Below are positions 37,686 to 50,559 of a stretch of 64,000 bases of DNA, in pieces. The position numbers and the translations under genes are program-made. The notes beneath the pieces were generated by a model, which saw nothing but the letters and a program-made list of their open reading frames with translations, had not been told where the DNA came from and ran no database searches. The first letter of the stretch is position 1; each line of letters starts with the position of its first letter. Origin of the DNA: Trichopria drosophilae (lineage: Eukaryota; Arthropoda; Insecta; Hymenoptera; Diapriidae); the NCBI GenBank assembly GCA_030407085.1, contig CM059587.1, forward strand, positions 80,031,001 through 80,095,000. The letters run 5' to 3'.

Positions 37686-38043
37686 TTTAAAACAGTGAAA
37701 ACCGTGAATGGTCACGGATTTCCAGTGAAAAACGCTTGTTTTTCACCGAATACACTGTTTAAAATGTCTGTTTTAATTTCCTGAAAGAATAACCGAAGTT
37801 TTTTTTATATCGTTACGGTTTCAGAATTTTATGAAACAGAGTTAAGTAATTTTCTGAAATATTTTGGTAATTTTCTGCAATTTTTTCGTAATTTTTTGAA
37901 AATGTTTCTTAATTTTGTTTCGTAAAATTCTGAAACAGTAACAGTAAAAACCTCCAGTTACTATTTCAGACAATTCCTAGAGAAATTTCTAACAGTGTAC
38001 TAGCGAGTATTCGCTGTTTCACAGTGAGTTTCACTGTTTTAAA
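37686..38043. mobile_element. MITE-like element with 15-bp terminal inverted repeats
   Basis: TTTAAAACAGTGAAA at 37686-37700 is perfectly complementary to 38029-38043. Inside is a second inverted pair (TTTCAGAATTTTATGAAAC near 37829 and GTTTCGTAAAATTCTGAAAC near 37918) and several CACTG/CAGTG boxes. It is 358 bp long with no coding capacity. Confidence 0.65.
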
Positions 38044-40007
38044 TTGAGACACTATGGCCTTACGTAAACATATTAATTAATATTTATGATTAACCGCAAA
38101 TAAACAGTTTACTAATATGGTGATATTTTAAATAACCATTAATATATGAAATAAAGAGATAGGCTCTTAAAAGTGCGGAGTTAATTCGGTATCGATATAA
38201 ATCACACAATTTTCGTTATTAATTTTGCGGTGTTAATATCTCCTGATTTTTTACAGCGGGTATTGGTGATTTATTTTTTATTTGATACCTAGTTATAGAC
38301 ATTCACAATTCATATATTTGTCCGAATTTTACTTTGATTGAAGTTACTCATATGGAAATCCAGTCTTTTCAAAGTCATTTTGACACGTTATAATACTATT
38401 CTTTCAAAAAAACTTAAATTGATGAGCGTGCATTATAAAAAATATATATTACCACAAATATTGTTGGTACCAACTATTAAAAGATGTGTATTTTTATTTA
38501 GATATTTTTGAGGAGATTTTTAGTTTAATATAAAAACTTCCTTCTACAGTGCTAATGAAAAAGTGTACCTATAATGATACCTATCCTATTTATGGAATAA
38601 TATTACTTCTCATAGTTTAAGCGCAATGCTCTGGTACAATAATTTCCTAAAATTCTCAAAATGCGGTCGTGCGGCGTCGTATTTACTGAATTTCTTAAAA
38701 TGACAATATCTATTTTTCTAAGTATCGTATTTGAATTCGGCAAAATGAAAATTTTTCATACCGTCGAGTGCTTTTATGGTAAAATAAAAAATATTATATT
38801 TTTTAAATTCCTTAAAAAATTGGCATAATACATTTTTTCAGCACAGTGTGGTATTTTGGACAAAATTCTCTCAATAGTGCAATTCTTAACCGAATTGAAT
38901 ATATCTTTCACAGAAATACTCGTGGAACCGTCAGTAATACGAAAGTATTGCAGTGCATCGTATCGAATAAAAATTTAAAAAATAACAGAGAACTAAAGTT
39001 GTTTTCATTGTATTATACTTGTATATATTCTAAAATAAAATGGACAAATATTCCGAGTTTGAAAATGTTTCATGTAGCTTTAACTCACAGTAACAAATGA
39101 ATCGAAAATGAAAGTAAAATATCTTTTTCTAACATAGTTATGACCATTTTTGCAAATTACCTTAATTGTGTTGCAAATGAGAGACCAATATGGACCAAAA
39201 ATATTTTAAGACCAAAAATTAGTAAGACCTAATTGTACCAAGACAAGCTCGATAGAAAAACGAAACTGTAGCTTTGTAACAATTATTACGATTTAAAATT
39301 GATCTTCTATGCCTAGTTTAGCAGTTTAAAGCTTTAGTTTTTTTTTTATTTACATGTAAGTATATCTTCATAAAATTATACGTGACTTGCATAAATATGT
39401 ATATTGATTAGATTAAATTACGTAGAACCTTAATGAAAAAACTGTAAATAAATATTTGTATAATTCGCTAATTTCCTAAGCGATGTCGCTGATGCTAACA
39501 TGTTGGAATACTTATTACATATACTATTTTTCATATAAAACTGGCGTTTATTTAATGACAACTTTACTAGGGAACAATAAACAATATTTAAAAAAAAATG
39601 TTTTATCATTTTAATAGGTTTTTGAATAATGGATGTTTAAGATCTCTCTTTCATTAATTTACGTGTGAATACAAAAGTTATAAAAGTTTAGTACTGTAAT
39701 TTGATCAGATTGCTACTTTATTTACTTTGGAGTATTTTTATAGTTGGCCCTTTCATCCTATACAAAATTGTTACGTTGAGAGGCCACCAACGAAGTCTAC
39801 CAAATTATTATAGCGCTTGTGGGAATAGTGTATTCCCAGTGGACAGAACAATTTATTTTTCAGTTCAACTAATAACAGAACAAAATTATTGTTTCTTGTC
39901 TTTTCTACATAAAATAAAATAAAATATTCATGTCTAAATTATTAGTGAGTTGCCGGACACCCAGTAGACGATATATATCTAATTTATTATAATTTACACA
40001 ACTGCGC

Positions 40008-40072
40008 CTTGGCGTAATTAAGTACGAATCATGTCACCGGTTCGACTCGGTGAAATCAGATCGGTGTATTTT
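40008..40072 (+). repeat. tRNA-like head (SINE candidate)
   Basis: CACCGGTTCGACTCGGTG at 40035-40052 forms a perfect 5-bp T-stem with a B box in the loop. An A-box-like TTGGCGTAATTAAG lies just upstream (about 40009-40022), unusually close for a full tRNA, so the anticodon arm is shortened or lost. A SINE head is likelier than a gene. Confidence 0.4.
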
Positions 40073-40214
40073 AAATCCGACTATTCAGGTAAAAAACCCC
40101 AGTGCCAATTTTATCGGAGTCAGGACGTAATAACTTTCGTTTCAAAATCGAAGATAAAAATCTAAGGATGGGCGTCGTATCGACTCTCGCCTCAAAACGA
40201 AAAAACCGGCCCGC

Positions 40215-40363
40215 CGTTTATTGTTTCCTCTAATAAGGGCATACGGTAGCTGTCATATTGTTCTCTCGAATTTTTTGCGCGTATGCATATTGCGGTATTG
40301 GCAAACAGGCTTTATGCGCAACAGTTCTTCTTCTTTTCACAATTCTAAATGTCTTCTTTATAG
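40215..40363. repeat. Dispersed repeat, copy 2
   Basis: Diverged copy of 36211-36383, about 4 kb to the right and in the same orientation. It lies just downstream of a tRNA-like T-arm at 40035-40052, so it may be the body of a SINE or a larger element. Confidence 0.65.
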
Positions 40364-41013
40364 CCGGGGTCGCCGCGTGTTAGCAGAGCTGGAAACCTGG
40401 TGCGGTTAAGATATTACTCATGTGCGCAGGAATGGTATTACATTATATAGGTGTAACATTTTGAAATCGATACTCAGACATCGATGAGGTAGATAGAAGT
40501 ATACACACGTAGTCGAAGTCAACAAATGCCGCGATTTACTTTCCAGAGGCCTAATGCACACCCTTTTCTTCAAATAGAACTCAAGAGTATGTTTGATGTT
40601 CGATGACGAATGCACACGTTTGTCAATTTCTTTTTTTTTTAAGCGTTTTATTTTTCGTAATTTTCTCGAAAATATGGATGACAAATATGTAATCGTAATG
40701 TGAAACTACAGGAAATTCATCAAATTGTTACATAAATTACAAATTTTTTACAAGTTTGTAAAATGCTACTTTGCGACCTTGTTATGGAATATATGATTTT
40801 AGTAGTCTTTTTGTGAATTTTAATATTCTAAGTAGAGAAACTGAAGACAGATCTAATAATCTACCTTCATTTGTAGTCGAAATAAATAAGTTAATTCTTA
40901 TATATTATATGTGTGTATAGTAATAACTAATTGACACATAATAACATAATAAATGAGGCCGATCTCCATACGTAGAAACATGACTACAGTATAGATACTT
41001 TTTCAAAGGTTTT

Positions 41014-41581
41014 TGATGCGCTGAATCCAAAGCCGGTCGCAGAATTGTTCTATCCCGTCATGATTTTGAGATATTCTAACCTAAACGTGCAAAATACGCC
41101 GTGTTTTGTCACTTTCGGTGCTATCCATCAGCATTAAAATCCTCTTGTAGTAATTCCGATTCGACTTCTTTTCATCAAGTTATGGAAGTTTTTGTCAAGG
41201 CACGATTACGATTTTCATTTTGTGCACTTTTAAGTTAGGATATCTCAAAATCTTGACATTATAGAACAATTCTGAGCAGGAAGGAAGTTTCAATTTATTA
41301 CTTATTTTCATAGAGTTACGCGTTTACTAAATGTGTGAGAACTACATTTATACCTTGACAAAAACTTTCATAATTCGATGAGAAAAAATCGTATCGGAAT
41401 TATTAAAAAAGCACATTGAAGGTGATGAGCAGCACTCCAATCTCCGATTTGTCAAATTTCGAATAAAAAATTTATGCCTCTTCAAAAACTTACAGAAAAT
41501 GATAAAAATCGGTATTTTTGCATTTTAAAATTTAGACGTGATAGAACAATTCTGGGGCCAGATTTGGATTCAACGCATTGA
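41014..41581. mobile_element. Complex foldback element
   Basis: The left end (41014-41060, TGATGCGCTGAATCCAAAG...) is complementary to the right end (41533-41581, ...GATTTGGATTCAACGCATTG). A part of the left arm (41040-41093, including ATTTTGAGATATTCTAACCT) also pairs with 41222-41274. The element therefore contains a main long inverted repeat and an internal third copy of part of the arm. No coding capacity. Confidence 0.65.
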
Positions 41582-43471
41582 CAATCTTCAGAATAGTCTA
41601 TTACTGTTTAAAGAGTTACAATACATCTCCATTTACTTTTTACCTAACGAGTGGTAATCTTACATGGCTTAAAATGTTGCTCTTTCCGTCTATGTTTTAA
41701 TGCAATGTCGGATATGACAGAATTTAATATGTCTGAAAATGTGATCAGAATTGCGTTTAATTATTTTAATTTTCTATCCCCTCTAAATTTGGTTTTTACA
41801 TAAAGAGTTCTATTAGTCCTTAAAATATATATTTATGTCTACCTTTAAAGACAAAGTAGTAAAATTAATAATTCACGATGGCGGCTCCAATATGGCGGAT
41901 GAATTTTTTAAATTAATTCCATTCACTACATAATTATTACTTCAGGAGTATTGGGGTCGGTGAATAGGAATGTGTAACAATAACAGAAGATTTTACAATT
42001 AGAAATGACGGATTCAATATGGCGATCAATATTTTTTATGATAGATGTTTTTTTGGGATTGCAAAGTGCCATAAGCTTTTTGGAAATCAATGCACAATTA
42101 GCGTACTTAAGTTTAAAATTGTTGAAACTTTACAGAAACTTTCTGTATACATTTCTAAACAACTTTCTGCTAAAAGTTTTCTGTAATTTAAATTTTGTGA
42201 CCCATTTTTTTGTCGATAGAATTCGCAGACAGCTATTTTTCAAGCGCGTTAAACTAACGTCAACTATATATGTTAATACCAAAAACCCGATAAACATATT
42301 GCCAAGTTCAATTCGCGTATAGGTTTCGCAAATTTTTTGATTTTTTTCTGCATGGGTTCTAACTTGGTCTTGCCTTTGCTGGTTGGACCAAAACACTCAC
42401 ATTTTTGTTAGTTGAACAACTAACCTATATTTTATCTGTAATAAGAATATTTCTTATCTTTTTTTATTGAAACAGTTACCAGTCTTGTGTTTACTATCTG
42501 GGTTCTGATCTGGTAATGTCTTTGCTCTTTGGATCAACAAATTGTCTTACAAACATTACTGAAACAAGTCAATTGCTTAGTCTTTCTTTATCTGTAATAT
42601 GATTTCTTATTGCCTATAATAGTTGGATTCGTTAAAACTGATCCCAACGTATTCAACAATTTTCTGAGTAATAAGTGTCATTTGAATTGAATCAATTTTA
42701 AAAATTCATCCGCCATCTTAAATTCTCTCATAAGTCACTTTGCGATCAAGATGGAAAGAACTAACTTTTAAACTCTATAACTACTTTTTAGATCAAACCC
42801 ATTTCTGGAAGAGTAGGGGTCTCACGTTGTAATTTTCATTAATTTTTAGCACAAAGAATGCCTTCTAGATATTTTGTTGTATAAATTTTCATTACAGCTT
42901 GAAATTGGTTTCCCTCAAATTCTATGAAATTTGACGCAGTAGAAGAATAATTACAATGAACTTCGTATAAAAATATATAATGCAATTGCTTGAAATTTGC
43001 TTCCACTATATCCTACTATGTGTAATGCATGAAATGGTATCACCAAATACATCACAAATATTATTTTGGAAAGTTTATGCGTCCCGTTATCACAAGAATT
43101 GAAAATATATTTCACAAGATTTACCAATATGTAGATGCTACTTTTTTAATTATATCATGCTTTAAATCCATTTTGAATATAATACCAATCATATCAATGT
43201 TCATTACGTGGGGTAATATATATTGATAAATATGTTTTAATTAATTAGTTGTCATAAGATCTTTTCTTTGTAATTTTTTTCGATGTTACATCATACAAAT
43301 TAATCATAAAAACGCACTCTCATAAATAAGTTACTTCAGCAGCATTCGATCTCTTAATCCATTTTCTTTTTAAATAATACCATGAATTAATTCTTTGGTA
43401 AGCTGCAGACTTAAATTAGATATTCCATGGAAAATAGAGCATCTTCATAGACCCTTATTTTGTGGTGTACA

Positions 43472-43816
43472 CACTGTAAAAAATGGAAATGCACTTTACA
43501 AATCTGTTGTAATCTTCATTTGTAGAAATATGGTGATTAGTCCACGTTCAACATTGTAAATTTCCTACGTGAAATTGGTAATTTCCTATGCGAGGTTAGG
43601 AATTTCACAGCGTTTTTTAAATACCCTGCGTTGGAAGTGGTAAAATTACAATGCGACGTATTTTTCCAACGTTCTACATGGGTCAAAATCGAGCCCATGC
43701 GGTACGTGGTAAATTTACCAAATATTGTAAAACTTCAATGTTGTACGCATGAAAATTGCTAAAAATTAATGCAAATTACAATAAATTTGTAAACTTTATT
43801 TCTATTTTTTACAGTG
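43472..43816. mobile_element. MITE-like element with CACTGTAAAAAAT ends
   Basis: The two ends are inverted copies over about 49 bp, with 41 matches by eye; the first 13 bp, CACTGTAAAAAAT, are identical. The 345-bp element has no coding capacity and a GC-richer middle with repeated GTAATTT/AAATTAC-type blocks. No certain target-site duplication. Confidence 0.7.
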
Positions 43817-45140
43817 CACGGTAGCCCCTAAGTAAAAATCATTTGGATGAAAATATCGATAACAGTCGTTTTCCTGAAATTTGAGTCGACAAAACTAATT
43901 ACGCAGTGTTACAAAATAAAAAAATCGACAGACTGCAGTCCTGTATAAACAAGACTTTTATAGCGACCTGATACAAGTTGTAGATTTAGTCAAACTGAGC
44001 AATTTGGTATGATATAATTTCCCCATACACCCCCGCAATTTGATTTTATATCTAAAAAAAAACAATTTTAGGTAGGTTTGTGTGGAAAATCAGTCATAAC
44101 TACCATTATTTTTATTCGATTTACAACACTTTTCCTAATTTTATTGCTAAAAAGCTCACCTTTCAGACTATCCAAACCTTATATTGCTGAAATGAAAACT
44201 GACGAATCTACAGTTGAAAGTATCTGTGATATTTTTTACTTTTTTTTCAAATTTTACGGTAATTTTATAATATTATTCGATCGTGGAAATTTTTTTTCAC
44301 CTCAATGGGTTGAAAGTGTATTTAATTCCGCGTCTAATATGCTTTTGTTAAACGAAATCGAATGACAATTGAGAAAGTTATGCCAGTTTTAAAATTTTTT
44401 TTAACATTCTATTTATAAACAAATCATTAGCACGGTGCCTACAATCTGTACCTTCATAATAAAAGAAAGTTATTTCTTGGTACACGGCATTATTTAAAGA
44501 TTCAGTACTTAGATTAAATTACAATAAAAATGTGCGATAATCGCAGTAAGTTATGCTTTATATATGGTTGGTTTATCGATCAGGCCCATCGATTAAAGCT
44601 GGAAAATCATAAAGCTGTAAGTGATGGGTATAACAAATTTTTTAATCTCGAATATAGCACGTCTAAAAACCACTGGGCTAAATGAGTGACGAACAAGGCG
44701 AAAGATTTCACCAAGAAATAAAAACTATTGAAGAACGTTTCTAAGGGAAGAGTTCAACCAACATGCTTGCTGATTATTGCTGGTTGTTCATACGTACAAG
44801 TGATTACTTATACAACCGGAAGCGTTCAAGCAACCATTTTTATATAAAACAGCCATTATTTTATTTTTCATTTTGTTTTATTTTTTTTCGTTTGTATTGT
44901 TCTGAATTATACTGAATTATAATATAAAAAATGCATTTTGTATTTGTATTTTAAAGGTTGTTATCATTTTCTTTCTTCGCGACACTCCGTGATGCTAATT
45001 CCAGGTTGGAAAATATTAGATCCTTTTTACACATAAAACACAACCATAGAAAACTGCAGTACAAAATTGTCCATTCAGAAACCCCAGGCAGCAAAATAAA
45101 GAGTTTAAAATGATTTCGAAATGTGGTCTAAAAGAAGTTT

Positions 45141-45234
45141 GATGTCCCACTTCCTGGGGGGTTTTTTGAACATGAGTTCATAAAGATCTCATAATGATAT
45201 AATGTTTCGAAAACTCTCAGAAAGTGGGACATTA
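45141..45234. repeat. Short inverted repeat with GTCCCACTT arms
   Basis: GATGTCCCACTTCCTGGG (from 45141) is complementary to CTCAGAAAGTGGGACATTAT (to 45234), and the pairing continues inward through TTTTTTGAACAT and ATGTTTCGAAAA. It has the size and form of a small MITE. Confidence 0.55.
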
Positions 45235-45319
45235 TAGATAAAACTAAATTTACCAAACATAATCAAAACCTTTGACTCGATAATTATCATGATCAAATTA
45301 TATGTGAAGATCAATTAAT

Positions 45320-45445
45320 GGCATTAATTTTATCGAATCGATTTTAATATACTTTTGTAGCGAACTCATTCTGTTTTGATTATCAGAGGTCAACCATCGT
45401 GTAGGTGATTAAGGGGTTATATATTATTTTCTTTATAATCAGTAG
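45320..45445. repeat. Direct repeat, copy 1
   Basis: Contains an exact 26-bp match (45358-45383) to 46153-46178, with diverged similarity on both sides, including TTAAGGGGTTATA and TTATTTTCTTT to its right. The copies are about 795 bp apart in the same orientation. Confidence 0.65.
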
Positions 45446-46114
45446 TGATGAAATATCTAAAAATTATAATTGGGTTTTATAATGTACAAAAAATGCATGC
45501 AATGGTTTTACTATACAACTAAAGAAATATTAAATAACAAAAATTCTAAATATCTCGCCTATGAATCCAACGAATTTTCACTTGCAAAATATCCCCAAAT
45601 CAAGGTTTTCAAGCCTTTTTTGTGTACAAAGTTTGTTTGTCATGAATAAAAATGTTTTAATATTAATAATTTAAAACTTTATTGAATGTCGACACTGTAT
45701 TTTAGTTCGGAATTATTTACAGTAAATTATTTTTCAATAGTTCCTTTTAACATATTAAAAGATTCATTTTACTTTCACGTTCTTTCGAACATACATTCAA
45801 AATTGGAATTATGATAACACCTAATATGGTATGACTAAAGTTTAATACCAGTTTTTATGATAACGAAAAACCGGTATTCATCCACATACCTATTAATTTA
45901 ATTACTAATATTAATTGATTTTTATGATCTGATATTCCATTTACTGATTTCGACAAATATATTTCCTTGTTAAATTTAAATTGTTATCTGTAAGAAATGT
46001 TTCAACATACGTTTTATGCGCAATAATCATCACCCTGTTAATAAATAACATTGGGGTCACTTTAGTACGATCAAGTAATAGTATCGAATTATGTAGATGT
46101 AAAGATTAGGAGTA

Positions 46115-46245
46115 GGTATTAGTTTTATCTAATCATGTTTAAAATTGTTTAGTAGCGAACTCATTCTGTTTTGATTATGTAGCTCTTCTATCCTTTATAT
46201 CATTAAGGGTTATACGTGTTATTTTCTTTGAAATCGGTAATTAGT
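46115..46245. repeat. Direct repeat, copy 2
   Basis: Partner of 45320-45445. The exact 26-bp core is at 46153-46178 and begins TAGCGAACTCATTC. Between the copies is AT-rich DNA without an open frame, so the pair is probably a local segmental duplication or the ends of an eroded element. Confidence 0.65.
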
Positions 46246-47959
46246 TAATTACTCTTTTCACAGCTTACGTCCATATGTACTTTAATAGCTTTTATTTCCT
46301 GCTAGGAATATGAGGATGGGTTAGACATTTAAATCATTACAAAGTATTTTACTAAATATTAGAGTAAATAAATAACTTTTTTTAAATTGTTGTAAAATAT
46401 AATTTTAGTGCACATATATACATTACTATACATTTAACACTTTTAGTCTATTGTTTTCATTTTTCTTAAACTTAATTATATTTCAAAAATACTAAATGTG
46501 TTTAATTTAGATTTTTAATAATATTGAACAACAGAACAAATAATTTCTCCTAATTTGTTATGGTTCATTAAATGGCAGCCATTCCACAAAAAATGTCTAG
46601 TTAAAATTATTATAATATTTAACTGTCAGAATTTCATGTATTATAAAATAAAAATATATAGTGAATTTCATCAGAAATAATGGCAGATATTAAATGATAA
46701 AATATATTAAAAAAGAAGTTTCTTTCAGTAAATGGGCATTCATTCAATTTTTCTATTATCTTGAATTATTTTTGTTCTAATCTTATTCAATCCATTAATT
46801 GGGCCCGATCAAATCAAATTATGCATTATCTTATCAAGTCAGTATTTCACAAATTATTTGTTATTTCCGAATTTGTACTAATTTTATATATTATCAAATT
46901 TATTGTCGTACGACGAAATAAAAATATAAGACTTATAAATATCATACAAGATCAAAATCAACATAAAACATTGAGTAATTCAATAAAATACTGAATTACA
47001 GTTAACTTTAACGTGAATCCCATCAAGAAACCCTAGGAAGTATTTTGTGCTAATCCTAAAAGTGTAATAACTTTCATAATATTTAGAAATCCAGACCATT
47101 GTTATGCTAATACTTATTGATGCAGATATCGAGTTATCATTTGTTGTTTTTGAGTTTAACGAAATCCGACTTCAGAAGAATGATCAGCTATTGCGAGAAT
47201 CCCTAAGTAATAAATTTTGAAAACAATTCGACTAATATAAAAAATAATGTCCTCATATTAAATCAGCCATTTCGAATTCTCGAAATTTGACTTCAGATTT
47301 TCAACATTTTGAAAACTTTTCTAGTAAAACAGTGCTTCTGCTGGTTACTATGTTACAAAAAACGAAATTGTTAAAAGTTTCTATTAAAAAAAAAGAAATG
47401 TCCATAACTTGTTGAAAATTAATTTTCTTTTTTTTTATTAACAGAGAAAATGACCATGAAAATCACTGATAAAGGCGTGTGTTCCTTCATTAATAAATTT
47501 ATGAATAATTACTACGAGCTCAAGACCTAATTTTAATATACGTTACGAAGAAGAAATCAAACTTTGAAATGAGTTTAAATTAAAATTTTTATATTAGGTT
47601 ACACAAAGTAAACTATATCTTTTTTACAGAATTTTTTTATTACTTGGGTGCTTTTATTTTAAAATAATACCTTTTAATGTTCATTAAATAAAAACGAGGA
47701 ATAAATCATGGGTCGCCTAAATGTCGTACACAGAAGACGCAAGTTGCTTCTTCATTAATTTTGACAATAGATTTACTAAAAACTCCCTATGTATCAACGA
47801 TGAATTTTGAATAAGTTTATGAGGACTTTAAGTATGTTCTCATTTATAAATAATCTACAATCTTAGGTAGAATATCGTGAAATTTTGTTTTCTATGAATG
47901 TAAATAAATAAGACCAGAAATTTAACTTGTAGAAAATAGGACACCATTCTGAAAATCTA

Positions 47960-48330
47960 CAACAGTTTTTATGGACAGAGACAGAGAAGGTGTCCTGATA
48001 GGAATACGATTAGGAAAGGCCCTTCGGACAGGTGACGCTCTCGATAATAGTATATTACGTATCTAGGGCGGAAACGAAGTAATTGCAGCGATCCCGAGTG
48101 GATCAAGGGGGTCAATACTGCTAATCACCTAAAACAATTTGCACATCTGCATGTAAAGTCGCGGATGTACAAAAAAAGGTCCAGCTGGCGGCAAAAAATG
48201 CTCGATGGCCCTTTGCACATGCGCAGAAGCACAACTGTTGTACCCGGCGACAAAGGACACTTTTCCGATTGCTTTATCGACACGTAAAAACTGGGCGTTT
48301 ATGCAGGTGTGACAAAAAATTATTTGTAAT
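47960..48330. promoter_or_regulatory. CpG-rich patch, candidate regulatory element
   Basis: A more complex, CpG-containing stretch (for example 48050-48100 and 48160-48250) within AT-rich DNA. No open frame, RNA or repeat structure recognised. Proposed only from composition. Confidence 0.2.
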
Positions 48331-49536
48331 TCGAATATTATAACATCGGTATATAATATGATGATTTAATCTATTTAAATGCTTGAAAAATTGAAAAGTC
48401 GAACTAATTGTAAGATGTGAAAAAGTACCGATCGGGTTTTTCATTATGTTTCGGAATGTCGTCGGTTTAGGTTTAAGTTTATCGTAATAAATTGATAATT
48501 TTTCATATGACCGATCAAATTGTGGGTTTTATTTCAAGCCCTTCCACCAGCCGTTAACAACAGTATCCAATTTTGTTGCAAAAAATAAACTTGCCTAAAT
48601 ACTAAGTAATGTGCTATATTAAGACACCGGGAGTAGAACTCGACTTTGCGCCCGGCGGTGAAATCTTCGGACACAAGTTATGGAGATCTACGCCCATCGT
48701 ATAAAAAAATGTCGTATACAACACGGGCGAAATATCGATCTCCAACGATAATTGCGCCCTTTTTTTTACATAATATACTATTATGTATTTGGCCCTTATG
48801 GAAACCTGTAGGGTTATAAGATACTCAAATACCCTCGTAGGAAATATTGCACTTAGAAAAAGCGGAACTTATAAAAATTTCGTTTTTATTGAACCTTTTT
48901 TTTTTATTTTAAAATAATCGCGTAGAGTGTTGTAAATTTGATAGTTTGAAGCAGGTCGTTGTGACGTTTTAATATTCATACCGATGATTTTCAAAATTCA
49001 AAATGGCTGATTATCTATGATCATCTCATCAAAATGAAAGTAAATGTAGTTAAAACTCAGTATGCAGGAGTTTTCGGTGTTATTAATTACGAATTTATCG
49101 TTCAATTTACGATATTGTAGACTAAACCTTGTTGGGATTATATGAACCTTAGTATTCGTTGGTAATCAGACAAAAAGCAGCGAAAAGTTATAGTGACCAA
49201 CCAAACAAATATTATCTAACCTACATTTAACTCGCAATGGTGGCAGTCTATAATAAAGGATATACAATCTTCTATTAATAAGATAATTTACCGAAGAAAT
49301 AGTTTTGTTTTTGTAGAAAAGTTTCGTTATATGTTTATACAATTTTACGCTCTCTTCCTTATTCCTCTCCCTCTAAAATAAAAAATAATAAAAATATAAT
49401 TTATTTCAAAATTTAAATTTTCGTCAAATAAATTGTTTTGGCAATTATAACATACTTTTGATTTCAAAAAGCCTATTTAAAATTCAAAAGTATGTTTCTG
49501 AGAAGCAATGATTACAATAACGACATTGATTTCGTT

Positions 49537-49790
49537 AATCGGCCATTTTGAATTTCGTAAATTTGACAAAGGTTTTGTGGTTAGCAACCCACAAAACCCG
49601 AGTATCAAACTGTGAGTTAATAGGATATAATAAAGACCCGCCATTTGGAATTTCCAAAATCTGACGATGCGACGTTGTAATCACCAACCCCAAAAAAAAT
49701 TGAGTAATAAATTTCAAGCAAATCCGATCAATTTTCAATTTTTTGGGCGCCATATTGAATCCGACATTTTGAAAGTTGAAATTAGTCGGC
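49537..49790. repeat. Fragments of the GCGACCCCAAAAA-core repeat family
   Basis: Contains GGCCATTTTGAATTTCG, GTTAGCAACCCACAAAACCC, CCGCCATTTGGAATTT, ATCACCAACCCCAAAAA and CGCCATATTGAATCCGACAT in order, which repeat the arm motifs of 37005-37425 in two tandem, same-strand copies. Small local palindromes are also present. It is degenerate. Confidence 0.5.
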
Positions 49791-50559
49791 TTAAAATGAA
49801 AATATTCCTGTTTAGAATAGTAACATTTCCTATACAAATTTTGATCTCATAATGACAATTTGCGTCAAGAATAGTTGAAATTAATATATGAATTGTAACA
49901 GGATATAATTTATGTTTACTAAAAATAACTAAATTGCCGCAATTCATTCCTATAAGAAAATACGAAATTATTATAAACAATGGTAGTTCGTCACGTTTCC
50001 GCTAGGAGCAGTTATCACCATCACCGCATTTACATTTTTGCAAGTCGTAGAATTTGAACTTATTTTTTAATTTATTTCCTCGCGTTGGTCAAAAATGTCT
50101 AAAATTTTGTAAAAATTGACATGTACGTCATTTAAAATGGCATTTTCAGTTTATAACAAAGAACATCGATTATATTATTCTATGTTTTTCATGGACTACG
50201 TTGTTTACTATATCCAGTTAAAAGTGCTTTGTTTACTTTGTGTTATTTATATGCAACACTGGACGATCAGTTTATTTTTATGTCTTCGTAACCTAAGAAG
50301 ACAAACTTATTATTGGTCGGTACAATGAAACAAGAAATTAAACTCAAAGCAATTTAAATTGTAATAAATGGTTCATTGTCGTAAAACAGTCCCGACTTAA
50401 TGAATATTCGTTGAAATACAAATGTTCAATTACGAGTAACGATTTATATAGTCTGCAGACAAATTGATGCTCAATAATACAAAAAATAAAGTGTCTGCGA
50501 CAAATAAAAAATTTCCGTGAAACGCTCAAGTTTGAGGTAAAGTGTACCTTTTCCGCACT

